Origin: Bombyx mori
Taxonomy: Eukaryota; Arthropoda; Insecta; Lepidoptera; Bombycidae
Assembly: GCF_030269925.1 (NCBI RefSeq)
Contig: NC_085135.1
Span: forward strand, 5,952,753-6,016,752
DNA length: 64,000 nucleotides
Direction of reading: 5' to 3'
This document shows, piece by piece, positions 1 to 12,147 of the stretch. Within the stretch, counting starts at the first letter, position 1. Each line of letters begins with the position of its first letter. The notes beneath the pieces were generated by a model. The model searched no databases. It saw nothing but the letters and a program-made list of their open reading frames with translations, and had not been told where the DNA came from. The position numbers and the translations under genes were made by a program.

Positions 1-1380
1 CCGCAACAATATAGAGAAAATATCGTTTTGTAACGCAGGTTCCGGAAATTGTATATCATTTAAGGACTTATTCGAACTAGTTACCGCACTAGCGTCAGAT
101 TTCGCGCTGGTTTGCGGTACATTACCGTCATTTTTTTTTTGGTCTTCCAATGTTATGCCCTGCAGGATATGCTTGTTCTGTAGTATTATTGCCCTTACTA
201 TATCTTCATTAGAGTTGCAGGCCATGACGTCCCTTATGACGACTAAGGGATCCCTATTTCTAACATCCTCTACTTTCAGCTTTGTTCCGGCCTCGTTGAT
301 CCTATTACTGACTCTATCCAGTTCTGTTTGTTCCCTGCATCCCAATATTACTTTCCTATCTTTAACTTTTTTAACTCTATCTATCCGGATACCCTCTTCC
401 TTAGCGTTCACTATATTCCTTATGTCCTGCAATACTTTATCTCCTGTTTCAAGTTTAACCTCCGACGAGACAATGATGGAGTGCACCGTCGTTTCATTGT
501 TCAGAGAGTTAGATTTCGCAGGCCTAGCCGCTATCGCTGCATAACTGTCTTGGATTACCGTCCTCTGTTCTCTTAATTCATGGTAGATCTTTTGTAATTC
601 GTTATTCATTCTACTGTCCTCGCGCACGCCACCAATCACCGGGTCGAGCTCAACTTCCTCCAGTTTCTTGTTCAGTTGCACTACTTTGGTTTCATGCTGC
701 CTGATCTGACTGCTGAGGGATGCTATGCCGTCCTTTTGTTATCGGGTGGTCTTCTCCATGGCTTGATTTATGCCTCTGATGTAGCTTTCGTGCCTTTTTA
801 TTTGGGCACTTAGTGAGGCAATGGTTTTTATAACGTCCCTTCTTATTTGATGTTCTTTCTCGTCTGCGAGTGCATCTGCTTTACTTTCTAGTTGCTTATT
901 TGTATTTGCTGGTTTGGGACCCTTCTTACGTTCCTCATCGAGTTTCTTCGAGATGTCCTTCACCAGCTTAAGCAGCTCTTCAGTAGCATTTATTGCACCA
1001 TCTCTGTATTCTCTCTTCATGTTGTTGCTTTTATTTACATTTCTCTTGATATCCTCAGCCAGCCTCTTCCCTTTCCCTATGTAGTCTTCAACGATATCTT
1101 GTTCAACCACAAACGTCCTCCGCCTCGACATACCAGCCTCCGTGGACGCTTGAACCGATGGTGGATTTGGTTCAGGTTTATTAACGGGTTTTGGCTTAAG
1201 GGTTTCGTCGCCCAGGGCACCTCTAGTGTTAGTACCATCATGTGTTGCAGTCGGTACGGATACGATGGGGTCACCATCGCTGTTGACCGAGACGTCAGGG
1301 GTCGAAAAAGGTAGATTCTCGGTAGCCGGTGACTTAGCGGGCGTGCGAAACATGTTTATGTAAGATGAATCGGGTGTCAA
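1..1380 (-). pseudogene. R1-clade-like LINE ORF1 (gag-like), one in-frame stop, runs off window edge
   Basis: Minus-strand reading from an ATG at 1380 gives 213 codons to a TAA at 739-741, and the same frame then stays open to base 1. The protein would be the RNA-binding ORF1 product that packages LINE RNA. The N-terminal part is low-complexity and Pro/Thr-rich; the middle is Lys/Glu-rich and likely coiled coil. After the stop the frame reads KVILGC and RDPLVVIRDV-like segments, which resemble the region before the zinc knuckles in R1/TRAS/SART-type ORF1 proteins. No CCHC knuckle is seen; it would lie beyond base 1. The single stop marks this copy as inactive unless it is a sequencing error. 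Assignment to the R1 clade is from resemblance only. Confidence 0.6.
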
Positions 1381-1564
1381 AAAGACAGATAAACCACGTC
1401 AACGCGCAAATCTAATATAATCAATGGTATGTACGAATAAACGTCAATAAATATGACCAATTTACCGAATAAATCTCAATATGTAAGCAATTAACAATTA
1501 AATAAATCAATAACTCAAAACAAATGCAACAAATATAATTAACTTCAATAATAAAATTCTATAA

Positions 1565-2453
1565 CTTACCGCGAGGGCTCTGTATTATGGATTAGTTTGA
1601 TTAGCTGTTTCGGTAATTAATTCATAAATACACACATACCACACACACAACTACCATTTTGGGCCTAAAGGGATAAATATATTTATTGTTGTATGATAAT
1701 TAATAATTATTTGATGGCTGTAATTCTATAGTTCTACTATCTACTGCAGGGGGCTCTGTACTATAGATTAGTTCAACCAGTAGTGTCGGATAGGTGAACT
1801 ACGTGGTGTTTGCTGTATGATGTTCTCAAACTTAATAGTTCCACCATCCGCCGTTAGAGGACTCTCCAAAATAATATACAGATTGTGTTTATGGGGGATT
1901 TCTATTCAATTTAACTATAATTGAAAGATATATTAAGGTGTTTTGTGCAGGACTATATTGCACAACGCCGTACCACACAACACTGAACAACACAAAATTA
2001 AATATCGTACAATGTTGTTCAACGTAAATATTGTATTGTTTTTTACAATTGCAACAGTCCCACCGGTGTACAATTTTCGGCCTTTTATAATTTGTATGGT
2101 AGAAATTATATTGTTTCGGTAATTAATTTGTAAATATATTTTATGCAATTACTATTCTGGGCCCAAAGGGATAAATATATTTATTGGTTTATGATAATTA
2201 ATAATTAGTTCTACTATTTACCGCGGGGACTCTGTAATGTAGATTAGTTTAACTAGTGGTGTCGGATAGATGAACTACGTTGTATTTGCTGTATGTTCTC
2301 GGAGCTAATAGTTCTACTATCTACCGTTAGAGGACTCTCTAAAATAATATACAGATTGTGTTTATGGGGTATTTCTATTAAATTTAACTATAATTGGGGG
2401 TTGATATATTAAGGTGTTTTGTGTAGGACTATATTGCACAACGCCGTACCACA
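1565..2453. repeat. AT-rich repeat, ~480-bp unit, about two copies
   Basis: Two successive copies share landmarks: CGGTAATTAATT, GGGCCCAAAGGGATAAATAT, a run containing GTGTCGGATAGGTGAACTACG, and ATTAAGGTGTTTTGTG. The GTGTCGGATA landmark lies near 1775 and near 2258, a spacing of about 480 bp. Within each unit a CTACTATCTACCG..AGAGG motif occurs twice, which suggests internal duplication. No coding sequence is seen. The family is unknown to me; it could be a satellite or the end of an unrecognised element. Bases 1381-1564 just before it are AT-rich and featureless. Confidence 0.7.
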
Positions 2454-2646
2454 CTATTGAGATTATGTTGTTAAACAAGAATTCTTTGAACTATACGTTT
2501 TATTGTTAATAATTAATTCACACACATTTACACACCGCATACAAGATGGCAAGAAGGAAGGATATACAAAAGTGGCGCCATCTAGTGTTCCACTATAAAT
2601 AAGAGCAGAGCATACAGCCTAAAATTAATAAAAAAATTTCAATACT
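2454..2646 (-). repeat. 3' LTR of the Copia element
   Basis: It lies directly after a GTGGGAG polypurine-like tract (minus sense) and is bounded by TATTGA at one end and TCAATA at the other, a short inverted repeat of the LTR kind. Length is ~190 bp. A TTATTTATAG stretch inside could be a promoter AT box. There is no second LTR in the window to confirm the boundaries, so they are approximate. Confidence 0.5.
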
Positions 2647-2940
2647 CCCACTAAATTTTATAAACAAAAATCTCGCAAATTATGCCTGCCCTTAATAGAA
2701 AATAAACTTAACTTACATAACTGACAATATTTCATCTCTTATATGAGTCGACTATTAACAAAGCCGGCAATGTGACTTTTGGAAAATTATTGGTAAATCA
2801 GAAAAACGAATTATTGACTTTGTATTCCATTGGCAGTCACAAAACTCTTCTGAACGACATCTTAGATAAATAACAGGTTAAGTATTAACCTTTATTTAAT
2901 GCAGGTTTTGAACCGTATTCTTTGAAGGAGACGATTATAT

Positions 2941-5312
2941 TCAAATCAATCTGTATTGACATATCAATAACATTTTTTTGTCCAAATGCACAGATTGCCA
3001 CCTTTGATAATGACTCATATGTTCAAATTTAGCAACAGGCAGAGCTTTAGTAAAAATATCCGCCAGTTGATCTGAACTTTGCACATACTTAATAACAATT
3101 AACTTCCTCTTAACTTTTTCTCTAATGAAATGGAATTTAACATCAATGTGTTTTGTTTTTTTATGATAGACAGGATTATTTATTAGTTTGATTGCACTTT
3201 GATTATCAATACATAGAATAGTACAATTTTGAGTGATACCAATTTCTTTGAAAAATTGTCTTAATCATAAAATATTCTTAGCAGCTTCACAACCTGCCAC
3301 AAATTCAGCTTCAGTTGTTGATAAGGCAACACAAGGTTGTTTTTGACTAGACCAAGATATAGGTCCACCATTTAACATAAAAATATAACCACTGGTTAAT
3401 CTTCTTGTGTCGTAAGTCCCCAGCAAAATCTGAATCTGAATATCCAATTAAACTTTCATGACCTTGGTACTTTATACATATATTTTTTGTTTTTATAAGA
3501 TATCTAATAATCCTCTTAAGCTGATTAACATTATGTATACTAGGATTATTGATGTATCTACTTAACAGATTTACTCCATATGAAATATCTGGCCTAGTTG
3601 CTGTAGATAAAAACAATAATGACCCAATGGCTTCTCTGTAAGGAAAATCAATACGCTTATTGTCAATATTTCTAGTTAACTGAACATTTACATCAATTGG
3701 TGTACTACTTGAGTGTGCATTATTCATATTAAATTTACTTACTAACTGTTCAAGATATTGTCTTTGACTGATACAAACAAAATTATCATCTTTTATGATT
3801 TCTAAGCCAACAAACTGATTTAAAATTAACTCTTTGATATGAAAACTCAGCTTTAAATAACTAACAATTTGATCCAAGATTGAATTGGACTGTGACATTA
3901 TTAGAGCATCATCAACATACAATATTAACAAAGCTTTAATACCATTAAAATTACCAACAAATACACTGCACATCTGCCCGTGATTGAACAAAACCAAACT
4001 TTAACAGAAAATCAGTAAACTTTTGATTCCAGCAACGAGATGCCTGTTTTAAGCCATATATAGATTTATTCAATTTACATATTTTATTTGCTGGTGCTTT
4101 CACTCCATCTGGAATTACCATAAAAATATCCTCTTCTAGCTCGCCATATAAAAAGGCTGTCTTGACATCTAGTTGTCTTAAATTCCAATTATATTCAGCA
4201 CAGATAGACAACAGTACTCTTATTGATTCATACCTTGTAGTAGGTGAAAAGATTTCATTAAAATCTATACCTTCAGTTTGTGTGAAACCACGGGCACAAT
4301 GACGAGCTTTATATCTTTCTACTTTACCATCTTTAGTTCTTTTAATATTGAAAACCCATTTGGATGTTATAGTTCTCTGGTCTTCATTATTCACCAAACT
4401 CCAGGTGTTATTAGTACGATGAGCTTCTAATTCTTCATTTATGGCCTCTAGCCACAAGTCACTCTCTTTACTATTAATCGCTTCATTGTAACTGAGAGGT
4501 ACATCCAATTCCATTAAATTTGCTTCAAAAACATTATTTCTACGTGGTCGCAAATTAATATTTGAACGATCCATATCTGTAAGGTCAATTTCTTGTGAAA
4601 GTTCATAGGTCTCATCATTTTCATCATTGGTATTATGTGAGCTGTCATCACTTTGAGTCAACTCAGTGTTATCTATCTCCTCTTTCGCATTTTGTTTAGT
4701 AACATTCAATATAAAAATTTGAGCTTCATTCTGTTTTATTTCAAGACTTTTCTGTTCATTGAAAATAACATTCCTTGATATTGTAATTCTTTTTATAATT
4801 GGATCATACATTCTATAGTTTAAATTATCATATTCAACTAACATCATTTTACAGCTTTTACTATCAAGCTTCTTTCTCAACTGATCTGGCACATGAACAT
4901 ATCCTTCGCATCCAAACACTCTGACATAATCTAGACTAGATTTAACACCACTCCACAACTCCATACGTGTAATATTTGGTGTCTGACTTGAAGACATGCG
5001 GTTCAGCAAATATACAGCACAATTCATTGCTTCTGCCCAAAGATTGAGTGGTACTTTACGAGCATAAAGCATGGAATGAGCACTTTCAACAATTGTCCTA
5101 ATTTCTCGTTCTGCCCGTCCATTTTGTTCAGGTGTGTAAGGGGCAGTGAGCTCATGAGAAATACCCTCACAATCAAAGTCTTTGCTTATGTACTCTCCAC
5201 CATTGTCAGTGTGCAATACGCGTACACTATGTGAGAACTTATTTTTAATTATTATGTTATATTTCTTGAAGCAGTTTAACACATCACATTTATTCTTTAT
5301 AAAAAACACATA
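2941..5312 (-). pseudogene. Copia pol, 3' part: integrase C-half, reverse transcriptase, RNase H
   Basis: The minus strand encodes the back half of the integrase (HTDNGGEY; TPEQNGRAEREI with its catalytic Glu), the RT of Copia type (KTAFLYGELEEDIFM, YGLKQASRCW, LYVDDALI with the YVDD active site) and RNase H (STTEAEFVA, CIDNQSAIKL). Damage is visible: a frameshift near 3990 just before LYVDD, another near 3430, and a TGA at ~3262. The frame ends at TGA 2941-2943. The upstream end is cut at 5312 by the Tc1/mariner-like insertion, exactly inside the integrase VFFIKNKCDV motif. Function when intact: integration and reverse transcription of the element's RNA. Confidence 0.88.
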
Positions 5313-7336
5313 AGGTAAAAGCACTAATGCTGGACATTGAACTAAAAGATGACACTTTAAAAAAAAATATTCTAATAAGGAAACTAAACACTTAAATAAC
5401 ATTGCTATTGATGTTAAAGACACCTAGTACCATGTATGATACATTCTCAAAAGCTTGCGTACAGTGTTAGAAGCAAATTTCAAAATGGCATCAGTTGACA
5501 ACAAACAATGTGAGCAGATTGACGTTTTGCGCGTAATTCTTAGCATTTTCCTTAAGCCATCTGACTTTTAACAGGTATGATTTTGTCTTATATTTATAAT
5601 TATTGGCTACTGTTGGTTTCGATATTATAAATGTATGAAATTATTGACTTATTAGGACCATTTCCTTGTTATTTTGGTTTGTTTTTGTACAAATTTTAAG
5701 TGGTGTTTACTATTAGTACCAAAAATGAATCAAAACCTAAAAGATGACACGTGTGTCTTCTACTAGGGTTACATCGAACTGAATTTGTTAGCTTAATTTT
5801 CTTCAAATTCAGCCTTTATGTTGTAAAACAAAAGTTTCAATCTGAGTTTCGTTCATTTTACACTAGTCTAACTAAACGAAGACAGTGTCAACTATTAGGG
5901 TATACTAGATGTCAACTATTAGTATCAATTAATTTCAGCTTAAGTTTCGAGCACGATGCCGCCAGTAAAGGGTCAGATGTTTCAATACTCTGAAGCCAAT
6001 ATTGAAGAAGCCATAAAAGAATATATATGTTTGAGGGTTTATTGGTGGCCCTGAGGCCTTTCCAGTTTCACAAGGACAGAAGGGGCGGGATTTGCTAACA
6101 GCTACCCGAGCGCCTCCAAGGGAGACCTAACAACTCAAGAGTAGCTGCTTCGCGAATGAATCTACTACCGGATCGGGATCGCGACCCGCTGAGAAGATCC
6201 GGCGAGAAACTCAACGGGCTGACGCTTAGGTTAGGTTGCACGTCGAACTCTTTGCAGAGTTCGACGAGTACGATTACCGGGATCTCTACTCCTAGTGTTA
6301 AAGCGGAAGGCGTCTAATGTAAGGGTTATTGGATTTGATGGATCCGTAAGGAGGTGTCTAGGGCGACGACGGTGACTGGCTCCTGCGTGGTCAGGATTCG
6401 GGGAGTAGTCAGCGGCGGCAACGATAAGGCGATTACCATGACGCATTGCCTTATCGAAGTAACGTTCCGACGCGGACTTCATGTATTTTCTGATCGGTTC
6501 GAGGTCCAAGTCGTCGTGTAAGTCGACGTTCCTCACGAACCACGGGGCTCCGACTGCTAACCTGCAAAAACGAGATTGTAGGGATTGGAGGGTGTCTATG
6601 TGTGTGCGGGCCGCGTGAGCAAACACCACACTCGCGTAAGTCATGACCGGCCTTATGTAAGCTTTATAAAGTGTCACCTTGTTCCGAAGGGACACTTTAC
6701 TCCGCTTACAGATCATGGGGTAGTCTGCCGAGAATAAAAGCGGCACGGTCGCGGACTGATTTTATATGTGGGTGGAATGTCATGGATGCATCCAGGGTGA
6801 CTCCCAAGTACTTGACCTTCCTGGTCCAGGGTATGAGGCGGGGCGTTCCGACAGCTACTGCGGCAAAGAAATTTGGAGTTCCACGAGTAATTTTATTAAA
6901 TAAAGTCAAGGGAAAGAACGAGAAAAAATACTCGTAACATGGGTAAAAGCTATGGTCAAACAAGGGTTTCCAATATGAAAAGATAATTTACAAGATAGCG
7001 TTAAGTAAATAGTTGATGATCTTAAGATTGATTATAATTGTTTATAATAAAACTAACGTTAAAGTCGTGTCTATTATTAGTGCCAACTGATGTCAACTTT
7101 TGGTGGATTTGATTTTCGATGCTGTCATCTTTTAGTGTCTATGGCAGAACTAACAAGTTTGTAATTTTTTGTAGAAACTACAACAGTATTGAAATATTTT
7201 ATATGAAAAAATTGATCTCTAAATGTAGCTCTAACAGTAAAAAAAAAGATTTAATATAATTTTTGATAAATACATTTGATAACTGAGAATGAAGTTTGAT
7301 TTGTCCTTAAAGTGTCTAGCATTAGTGCTTTTACCT
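5313..7336. mobile_element. Tc1/mariner-like non-autonomous element inserted in Copia integrase
   Basis: The ends are inverted repeats beginning AGGTAAAAGCACTAATGCT, found at 5313 and as the reverse complement ending at 7336. The element is flanked by TA on both sides (5311-5312 and 7337-7338). Removing it with one TA restores the Copia integrase reading frame, which proves the boundaries. Subterminal motifs CTAAAAGATGACAC occur at ~5343 and ~5738 and inverted at ~7120. No transposase is recognisable: short frames such as 5751-5993 match nothing I know. A Jockey LINE fragment sits inside. TA duplication and the TIRs point to the Tc1/mariner superfamily; which family is unknown. Confidence 0.8.
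6028..6845 (-). mobile_element. Jockey-clade LINE fragment (ORF2 C-terminus and 3' UTR)
   Basis: Minus-strand frames encode the post-RT region of a Jockey ORF2: KVKYLGVTLDASMTF, then after a frameshift near 6720 NKVTLYKAYIRPVMTYASVV and GAPWFVRNVDLHDDL, ending in an Arg-rich tail with a stop near 6231. The 3' UTR from ~6230 to ~6028 matches the 3' UTR of the LINE at 11901-14755. There is no A-tail, and the 5' side is cut off at about 6845. This is a dead, 5'-truncated copy lying inside the Tc1/mariner-like element, so it is younger than that element's insertion or was carried by it. Confidence 0.8.
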
Positions 7337-8619
7337 TACTTAAAACTTGTAACAGCATCTTTAAAAATAACAGCATATTTCATACCTTGTACAGAAGGTA
7401 CATTGAATGGTCCACAGACATCGCTGTATACAACATCACCTGGTTGCTGTGGTCCTCTGTTTGATTTCTTGAATGGTTGACGAGCATGCTTTCCATAAGC
7501 ACAACCCTCACACACAAACTTGTCACAATCTGACAAGTCAACACCAGTAATTACATCATTTTTACACATTTTCTGTATTTCATTGACATTTAAATGTCCT
7601 AGACGTTCATGCCATGTCTTAAGGTCCAATTTTTGTACTACATTACACACTGGATTTTGAAGTGTTCTGACATTTAACTCATATAGATTGTTGCTTTGTA
7701 AGGATGCACACATCACTATTTTATTGTTCTTGTATATTAAAGCATCTGTGTATTTCTTTAAAATGTTATAACCTTGTCTTGTTACTACTCCTTCAGAAAA
7801 TAGGTTTCTTCTCAACTTTGGTACATAAAGAACATTTTTCAGGATACATGTCTCCCACTGTCCATTGACACACTTATCTATCAATATATTTCCTTGACCA
7901 ATTACTTGTATAGCTTCTTGGTTTCCAAGTTTCAGTGGAGATCCTGTATACTCATACAATTCAGCAAAATATTCACGCTTATAACACATATGAGCTGAGG
8001 CACCGCTGTCTAATATCCATTTTGAATCATCATCACAATATTTTAAATCTGTATTTGCTACATTGAATGCTAACATATTCTTTTCTTCTTGTTGTTTCTG
8101 TTTTTGTTTTGGAGCACGGCAATCTCTTGCATAATGACCACGTTTCCCACAGTTGTAACATATAAATCGATGTGACTTCTCATTAGACTCTTCATTTAAT
8201 TTTTCTTTTAATTCTGTGTTAGTTTTCTTCTTCATACTTTGTTTTGCCACTATTAAAGCAGTTTCATTATCTTCTTCTACATTCAAACTAGCTTCCTCAT
8301 CTAACAGACGAGCTGTCAGATTAATTATAGTTTGATTCTTCAGATCAAGCGACATCCAAGCCTGCCGAACAGATCTGTACTTTGGAGGTAATGTACTCAA
8401 AATTTTTGTTACGATAGCAGTTTCACTAATAACTTCTCCACTTTCTTTAAGTTGCTTAGCCAAAATTTCTACTCTAGCTATATGCTGAGCTATGCTGTCT
8501 GTCGGTGACATTTTATATTGATAGAAACGCTCATGTATCATCATTTTAGTCATCTCTGATTTTTGTTCATAAATTGACTCTAGCTTGGTCATCACCTCTA
8601 GCGCTGATTCGCAATTTTC
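7337..8619 (-). pseudogene. Copia gag, protease and integrase N-half
   Basis: The minus-strand frame holds a gag domain (UBN2/Copia type, SIAQHIARVEILAKQL), one CCHC knuckle (CYNCGKRGHYARDC), the protease motif WILDSGASAHM, the GAG-pre-integrase HERLGHLN segment with CXXC (CEGCAYGK), and the first integrase Asp region (YSDVCGPF). It stops artificially at TAA where the mariner-like insertion begins; the frame continues on the other side at 5312 after removal of the insert and one TA. The N-terminal part of gag is absent. The segment itself is free of stops, so the damage to this element lies mainly elsewhere. Confidence 0.87.
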
Positions 8620-8750
8620 GATGAGTATAATATATTAGTATGAGTATAATATGTATGATATGTATAATGTATAATATATATAAAAATAATATGTATAATG
8701 AGTATAATATATTTGAGTATAATATATTTCGATGAGATAAAATTTTATCC
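8620..8750. repeat. AT-rich simple repeat (GTATAATATA type)
   Basis: Repeated ATAATATGTATAATGAGTATA-like units mark the point where Copia gag breaks off. It is a probable slippage or deletion scar. Confidence 0.7.
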
Positions 8751-8813
8751 AATACACAAATTTTCGGCCTTTTATAATTTGTATGGTAGAAATTATGTTG
8801 TTTCGGTAATTTC
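8751..8813. repeat. Fragment of the ~480-bp AT-rich repeat
   Basis: TTTTCGGCCTTTTATAATTT through GTTTCGGTAATT matches 2076-2130. The repeat stops at CGGTAATT and resumes at ~19223 with TAATTTGTAAATATATTTTA, so everything between was inserted into one repeat unit. Confidence 0.7.
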
Positions 8814-10127
8814 GCATCTATCGCGGGTAGTTGCAACAGTTACATTACATTGGCTCCGATTAATTTTGCGTTTAAAATATAAATTTTCATTACATCGATA
8901 TAAAGGACAATGCCCAACTTCATGACAAAACTATTTGTACTTGAAAAACTATGCCTTATTTTTTCATGTTGTTTAGTTTATGTATCAACATTTCTTTCAC
9001 CCTGGCATTGTTTTGTAAAAAAATAAATTACATAGGTAATTGATAACCTCCCAAACTGAGTGCCATAGTTTTTAAATTCGCCAATAGACAAAGGGAAAAT
9101 TAGCCCATACAGCCTTATAGTAAACCTTTATGCTGACAAACAAAAGAGTTGTCTGTGACTTGAACAACAAATAAAAAAAATAGCTAATGGTTATAATTCA
9201 CAGACTTTTTAGTTTATTGTTGTTCAATTCAATATTTATGTATTGTAATAATAATTATTACCTATAACCATGAATTATTTAATATTTTTATATATTAATG
9301 ATTCCATTAGTAAAAATCTCAATAGCCTATCATTACTCTATTCTTATTATATATAATCAGAGAGTTTTGGCAGCAACCCGAGTGAAGCGTCACTTGAAAT
9401 TTTATTTTAATGTTTTTTTAATAGCTTATTGTGATGTATAATATACAAATTGGGTGTTGTTTTGTGTATTAAACGTCAATATTGAGGCATTGGAATAAAA
9501 CTGTGGCTAACATAGCAGTGACTGTTTTTTTTTTTCAAGATAAAAGGTCTGCGGAAATTCACGCTCACTCAATGTGCTATTCATGAAGTTGACGTCAAAA
9601 CTCCCAAAAAACTACGACAGACTAGGCTGTATAGGCTACGCTCTTTGCCTGCTTGTTGGCGAATTTAAAAACAACAACAACAATATCGTTGCCGGCGTTA
9701 GGTGAATGAAGTTAGCCCATCAAAAAAATTTTTTTTTCCTATTTTATACTTATTTTCTATTAATTCGTTTGTTCATCATTTGTTCATGATTGTTCACTGT
9801 TAATAATTGTTTGTTCTGCATTTATTTATTTAAAAAAAATATTTAAAAATATACCTACAAGTTAGCCCCTCTAATGCAATTTTTTAAATTTTTTCATCCT
9901 TAATGACTCGTAAATATTCATTTTCGATTGTTCTTATATAAAACATGTTTGTTCTCTTTCGAAATTACTCGTTTTTTGTTTAATTTACTATTTTTATTAG
10001 TTGAATAAATGTATGCAAAATATGTGTACTGCGCATGCGTCAACTATAATGCCTAAACTTTTTACGCGGTTTTAATCGTGAAAAAAAAAAACAAATTTAA
10101 ATCCTGAAGGAGCAATTAATTGGTATA
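8814..10127. other. Unassigned AT-rich DNA
   Basis: No convincing coding frame, terminal repeat or RNA gene is seen. There are homopolymer runs (T runs near 9525 and 9730, an A run near 10081) and scattered TA-rich sequence. Just before the fold-back element a short plus frame reads NPEGAINWY, which could be the end of a PHD-type finger of the CR1 ORF1 that continues at 10484, but this is too short to rely on. The region may hold the decayed 5' part of the CR1 element. Confidence 0.5.
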
Positions 10128-10483
10128 CAGTTTAATTAAAAAAATTAAAAAATAAATAAATGAAGTAATGTGCATTGGCGTTAAGTTAGACCAAATACAT
10201 TTTTTCCATCCTCTTACCTATCGTATTAAAATGTTATTTTACTAATGTTAGGAATATAATTTCGACTGTGTAAAAAAGTTATTATAATGTATACCTATAT
10301 TATCTCTTGAAAGATAAATAATGAACATATTTACTTATTTGTTTATATTACCTATGTGAACTCCCTATCTTTTTTATACCTTCATAACGATAAGTAGGAG
10401 GATGGAAAAAATGTATTTGGTCTAACTTAACGCCAATGCACATTATTTCATTTATTTATTTTTTAATTTTTTTAATTAAACTG
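10128..10483. mobile_element. Fold-back / MITE-like element with ~97-bp inverted arms
   Basis: The left arm 10128-10224 and the right arm 10387-10483 are near-perfect inverted repeats; landmarks are CAGTTTAATTAA at the ends, TGCATTGGCGTTAAGTTAGA in the middle and CCTAYYTATCGT at the inner ends. The loop is ~160 bp of AT-rich DNA. No clear target-site duplication is visible, so the superfamily is uncertain. Its right end abuts the CR1 ORF1 fragment. Confidence 0.82.
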
Positions 10484-11381
10484 CAAATCTAAACAAAAAC
10501 GTCGCGGTGACAACACTAATACGTCTGTAAAAGACGCTGCTGGTAGCAGTACCGAGTTCGTCAATATATACCCCAGGAATCGGCTTCCAGAATGCGGTAA
10601 CGAAGAAAGTTTGAGTGATGTGGTTGCCACTATAAACGCAGAAGTTCAACTTGCAATCCAGCAAGCCCTACCTGGTTTTTTAACAGAGGTCACTACATCG
10701 GTCACCAGGGCAATCGAAAAAAAGTTTGCCGAGTTTGAAAACTCTGAGAAAACATTAGGTAACTTATACGACATCGTCAAAAGTTCCGCCGCCAAAAACT
10801 CAGTCACCATCAAAAAAATGCAGTCAGAGAACACCAATCTTACCATACAACTGAAATCACTACAGTCTAAACTAAATGCTATGGAAGAAGCATCCCTAAA
10901 GCAAGAACAATGGTCCAGGCTTCAGAATGTCGAAGTAGTGGGGGTTCCTGAGAGTGCTGGTGAATCACTGCCAACTATTATAAATGGTATCGCGAAGCAG
11001 CTCAACATAAAAATTTGCCAACAGGAGCTGGACTTCGTCCATCGTATTCAAGCGAAGAGATCAGTAAAAGGAGCACCTCGTAATTTAATAATCAGATTCC
11101 ATAGTCGTTCAAAGAAGGATGAGGTTTTATCAGCCGCTCGGAAATGTCATGGTTTAACCTCGAAGGATATTGGAATGCAGGGTGAGTTAAGTAAGATTTA
11201 CGTAAATGAGCATTTGTCTGTACATAACAAGCAATTACCTATTAAAAAATTGCAAGGCAAAAGCTAAAGATTTCGGTTATAAATTTGTTTGGACAAAAAA
11301 CTGCCGTATCTATACAAAAAAAGCAGAAAACGCACCGTACATTCTAATATCCTGTGAGGAAGATTTGAAAAAAATATTGTA
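10484..11381 (+). pseudogene. CR1-clade ORF1, 5'-truncated, one frameshift
   Basis: The frame is open leftwards to the fold-back boundary and starts CKSKQKRRGDNTNT, which resembles the end of the PHD-like finger found at the N-terminus of insect CR1 ORF1 proteins. A coiled coil follows (heptad-like LTIQLKSLQSKLNAMEE), then an RNA-binding domain (NVEVVGVPES, DFVHRIQAKR, NLIIRFHSRSKKDEVL). The frame breaks near 11255; the adjacent frame continues with AKDFGYKFVWTKNCRIYTKK to a stop at ~11381. The protein would bind LINE RNA. The initiation codon is lost. Confidence 0.75.
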
Positions 11382-12147
11382 ATAGTTCATTCTGTTCTAA
11401 TAACAAAATATATAATTGCACTCATTGTCAATTCTTCCAAAATTAATTTTAATTCTAATGATTTTTATTTGTCGCTTGATAACAACAGTATCTACTTACC
11501 ACAACATTACATTTCATACACACAATCATCTACACTTTACTTAAACACCCCTGCGCTCGTTTTGAATTATAGTGGTTATCGCGGAAAAATAACATTTTTG
11601 GTCCTCGACAATTTGATTGCTTGTTATCTTATTTTTAATAATACTATTTTTAAATATAAAGTCCCGGAAATTACCAAAAATAAATACAAATATATCATAT
11701 CATTGCTGTATACAAGTACTGAATTTAAACGTAGAAAAAGGCGCGTGCAATATTGTTGATAAATTAAGTTTTTTGTATCAAAATGTTCGAGGCCTAAGAT
11801 CAAAAACAATAGATTTCTACTATAACATTCTAAACTCGGATCACGATATCATTTTGATCACAGAAACTTGGCTTAATGACAGTGTTTTGAATTCTGAGTT
11901 TTTTTTTTTTTTTTTTTTTATGATTGAAGGATTACTGGTGGCCCGGAGGCCTTTCCAGTTTCACCAGGACAGGTGGGCGAGCAAAGGCTCAGCCAAGAGG
12001 GGTGGGATTTGCTAACAGCTACCCGAGCGCCTCCGAAGGAGACCTAACAGCTCAAGAGTAGCTGCTTCGCGAATGAATCTACTACCGGATCGGAATCGCG
12101 ACCCGCTGAGAAGATCCGGCGAGAAACTCAGCGAGCTGATTCATGGG

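Larger units (their letters stand above)
2454..8619 (-). mobile_element. Ty1/Copia LTR retrotransposon, decayed and truncated at its 5' side
   Basis: Reading the minus strand, the order is gag with a zinc knuckle, aspartic protease, integrase, reverse transcriptase, RNase H, a purine-rich stretch (GTGGGAG) and one LTR. That order, with integrase before RT, defines Ty1/Copia. The gag N-terminus and the 5' LTR are missing: recognisable gag ends at ~8619 where an AT-rich simple repeat begins. The element is split by a Tc1/mariner-like insertion at 5313-7336. It carries at least two frameshifts and one stop, so it is dead. The flanking 480-bp repeat on both sides shows that Copia inserted into that repeat. 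Confidence 0.85.

Noticed and set aside
155..576. Plus-strand frames near the left edge
   Set aside because: They are antisense to the R1-like ORF1, which continues in the minus frame to base 1.
6706..6963. 85-codon minus frame as a separate gene
   Set aside because: Its C-terminal half is Jockey ORF2 (KVKYLGVTLDASM); the N-terminal half is mariner-like element DNA read through.
10476..10664. 62-codon minus frame at the start of CR1 ORF1
   Set aside because: It is antisense to the clearly LINE-like plus frame and has no domain.
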